53,911 nt of DNA from a bacterium (lineage in GTDB: Bacteria > Hydrogenedentota > Hydrogenedentia > Hydrogenedentiales > SLHB01). The notes below the pieces were generated by a model, which ran no database searches, was not told the DNA's origin, and worked only from the letters and a program-made list of their open reading frames with translations. Numbering within the stretch: the first letter of the stretch is position 1; each line of letters starts with the position of its first letter. The translations under genes and the position numbers were made by a program. Location of the stretch: positions 1 through 53,911 of the forward strand of contig JAAEQP010001823.1 in the NCBI GenBank assembly GCA_024231375.1. The letters run 5' to 3'. Of the stretch, positions 52,258-53,911 are shown in pieces.

Positions 52258-53463
52258 TCAGTCCGACCAGCGTTGGGGGAAGGCCCCGTACCCCGCCAGG
52301 TCAAAGGGTTCCGTGGGCGTGGCCCAAGGGAGACCGCATTCCGACAGAAGCCGTCCGTCGCGCGCGGCTTCGACGATGAGGTCGTCGATGCCGTCGATGA
52401 CGGCCGCTTCGCCTGAATCCAGCTTCTTCCGGCTCACGAACTCTTCCGGGACGGGACGGATGCCGCCCGCCGACTCATAGGCGCCGTTTGACAGAAGCAA
52501 GTATCCTTCGGCCTCGGCCAAGGGCATGAGCAGCGGTTCGTCGGTTTCCTGGATGACTTCCACAAGCCGTCGCAGCAAGGTGGTGTTAGGCTGCTCGGGT
52601 TCCGCGTGGTCGATGTGCCTCCCCGGCAGATCGACACCATCCTTCTCGTGCAGCACGGCCTCGCCTTCGTCGCCGATGATGCGCCACGACCGGGGATGAT
52701 GCGTCGACGCGGCCTGGGTAAGGTGAATGCACACCTCCACGCCCGAATCCATTTGTGCGCGGAGACAGTTCGTGTCCTCGCCCTGGATCTCCGGTTGCGC
52801 ACGATACAGTTCGCCCTGCACCCGCAGGGGCCGCGCGAACTCGTGGAGGCCGTCGCCCGCAAGATAGGCGCACAGGTTCAGGACATGGGCGCACGAGTTG
52901 TTCATGGGGCCGTCGAGCACGTAGGCGCCGTCATGCTGCGTCTTCCCGGCCCAAGGCGCGCGGGCGTAGTAGGTCGTGGCGCGCTGCCACCGGGCCTCGG
53001 CGCGAATGGCGCGCACCGTGCCGACAGCGCCCTCGCACAAGGCGCGTTTGAGAGCGGCCACGTGGGGCCGGGCGACGTCCTGGAAACCGACGGCGCAATA
53101 GGCGCCGGACTTCTCCTGGACTGCCATCAACTCGCGCAGGTCCTGGATGCGCACCGCGGGCGGCTTCTCGAGATACACGTGCAGCCCGCGTTCAAGCGCG
53201 GCGCGCGCCATGGGTACATGGCACGCGATGGGCGACGCGATGCAGACCAGTTGCAGGTCGGGTTCGGATGCCAGCATCTCGTTGAAGTCGCGGTACCGCG
53301 GCACACCGGCGGCCTCGAACTTGGCGTTGGCGGGCGGCGCGTCGCTGGGTTCCGCAAATGCCACCACGCGGATGAGCCCCTCGGCGGCGAGGGCCTCCGT
53401 CATGGCGACATGGACCTCGCCGAACCCGCCTACGCCCGCCAGAGCCACTCGAATCCGGTTCAT
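52258..53463 (-). CDS. Cytoplasmic Gfo/Idh/MocA family oxidoreductase
   Basis: 401 residues; GGGAGCAGTCG precedes the ATG. Rossmann start IRVALAGVGGFGEVHVAM, then VVAFAEPSDAP, and EKPPAVRIQDLRELM as the Glu-Lys-Pro motif. The C-terminal substrate domain has LDGPMNNSCAHVLNLCAYLAG, with Asn/His at the position where the family often has a catalytic His-Asp pair. No signal peptide. It begins 10 bp after the isomerase gene upstream, so dehydrogenase and isomerase act in one sugar pathway (inference). The ancestral stop-to-stop distance to the histidine kinase was only a few bases before the mobile element entered. Confidence 0.87.
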   Translation of the reverse strand: MNRIRVALAGVGGFGEVHVAMTEALAAEGLIRVVAFAEPSDAPPANAKFEAAGVPRYRDFNEMLASEPDLQLVCIASPIACHVPMARAALERGLHVYLEKPPAVRIQDLRELMAVQEKSGAYCAVGFQDVARPHVAALKRALCEGAVGTVRAIRAEARWQRATTYYARAPWAGKTQHDGAYVLDGPMNNSCAHVLNLCAYLAGDGLHEFARPLRVQGELYRAQPEIQGEDTNCLRAQMDSGVEVCIHLTQAASTHHPRSWRIIGDEGEAVLHEKDGVDLPGRHIDHAEPEQPNTTLLRRLVEVIQETDEPLLMPLAEAEGYLLLSNGAYESAGGIRPVPEEFVSRKKLDSGEAAVIDGIDDLIVEAARDGRLLSECGLPWATPTEPFDLAGYGAFPQRWSD

Positions 53464-53473
53464 CGACTGCTCC

Positions 53474-53911
53474 CTACGCGTTGACCTGGAGCTTGTCCAG
53501 CAACGCCTTGCAGGCCTTGATGCCGTCGAACTCGCTCATGCGTTTGCCTTCGTACTCGATCCCGATGTATCCCTCGTACCCGTGCTTGTCACATACGGTC
53601 TCGATGATGCGTTTGAAATCCAGCTTGGTCTCTTTGCCCGTGGCGTCGTCGAAGTCGTAGCATTTGGCACTCACGGCCTTGGCGTATTTCATCAGCCGAT
53701 CGATGCCGTCGTACAGGTCGACCTCGTTGGGGAAGTTGCCGAAGTCCGGCAGGGTCCCGAAGCGCTCGTGGTCCACTGCCTTCATGAGCCGCTCCATGGC
53801 GTCGGGGTAGGACGACGGGCCGCCGTGGTTCTCGATGATCACGTTGATGCCTTTGGAGTCGCCGTAATCGCACAGTTTGCGGAACGCGGGCACGGACCGC
53901 TTGATGAAGGC
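53474..53911 (-). CDS. TIM-barrel sugar phosphate isomerase/epimerase (5' partial)
   Basis: The C-terminal 145 residues are in the window; the frame stays open to the right edge (AFIKRSVPAFRKLCDYG), so the start is outside. Barrel features: INVIIENHGGPSSYPDAME (metal-binding Glu and substrate loop), FGTLPDFGNFPNE (Asp), VSAKCYDFDD (the position of the usual His-x-K/D strand; no His here), and YIGIEYEGKRMSEFDGI (Glu). It is the first known gene of a pair with the Gfo/Idh/MocA gene 10 bp downstream, matching the gene pairing often seen for these two families. Confidence 0.85.
   Translation of the reverse strand, partial: AFIKRSVPAFRKLCDYGDSKGINVIIENHGGPSSYPDAMERLMKAVDHERFGTLPDFGNFPNEVDLYDGIDRLMKYAKAVSAKCYDFDDATGKETKLDFKRIIETVCDKHGYEGYIGIEYEGKRMSEFDGIKACKALLDKLQVNA

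Overview
The window is high-GC, gene-dense bacterial chromosome with about 45 protein genes or gene fragments, many in short overlapping operons (repeated ATGA stop/start overlaps). No rRNA, tRNA, CRISPR array or phage genes were seen. Several things together suggest an uncultured, heterotrophic, glycan-degrading Gram-negative of the Hydrogenedentota/Planctomycetota type (inference): repeated Gfo/Idh/MocA oxidoreductases, TIM-barrel sugar isomerase/epimerases, a secreted DUF1080 protein, pseudopilins with an H-X9-DG-like C-terminal motif, a system II cytochrome c maturation pair, Tat-exported oxidoreductases, and an LpxL-type acyltransferase with outer-membrane porin. Only sequence reading was possible, so the taxon is a suggestion.

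Layout, left to right. 1-4233 (minus): a 2-hydroxyacyl-CoA dehydratase-like protein and a tandem BadF/BcrA activase that runs off the left edge. 4470-8415 (plus): a lipoprotein, ResB and CcsA. 8452-9312: a polysaccharide-deacetylase-fold protein. 9709-11735 (minus): a Tat-exported Gfo/Idh/MocA oxidoreductase and a secreted DUF1080 hydrolase. 11780-13050: a graveyard of repeats, a wrecked REP-associated tyrosine transposase and a truncated TPR gene. 13126-19219: DJ-1-like protein, two TIM-barrel sugar isomerases, a small membrane protein, a DUF6263-like secreted protein, a DUF4932-like HExxH protein and a Gfo/Idh/MocA oxidoreductase. 19270-28882 (minus): ECF sigma factor, zinc anti-sigma factor, a compact type II secretion/type IV pilus-like operon (two GspF, GspE, four pilin-like proteins), then a beta-CASP nuclease and LpxL.

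29207-49243 is a carbohydrate-oriented region: alginate-export-type porin, RfbC, Mpl, PL6-type lyase, SGNH hydrolase, an ABC-2 permease without ATPase, a 928-residue secreted glycosidase-like protein, a PL22-like propeller, a GH109-like oxidoreductase, a GH3-like protein lacking its catalytic residues, and an FG-GAP/GH9 fusion. 49323-51917 encodes an OmpR-type response regulator and a histidine kinase. 52258-53911 (minus) holds another Gfo/Idh/MocA protein and a TIM-barrel isomerase cut by the right edge.

The most striking non-coding item is a 327-bp non-autonomous element (51922-52248) with 15-bp terminal inverted repeats, an 8-bp target duplication containing the kinase stop codon, and four internal palindromes. 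The best coding curiosities are the apparently dead GH3-PKD protein, a PL6 protein with a changed active-site His, the duplicated GspF under an ECF sigma/anti-sigma pair, and the propeller-GH9 fusion. I do not see a wholly unknown defence or mobile system; the candidates are stated with their limits.
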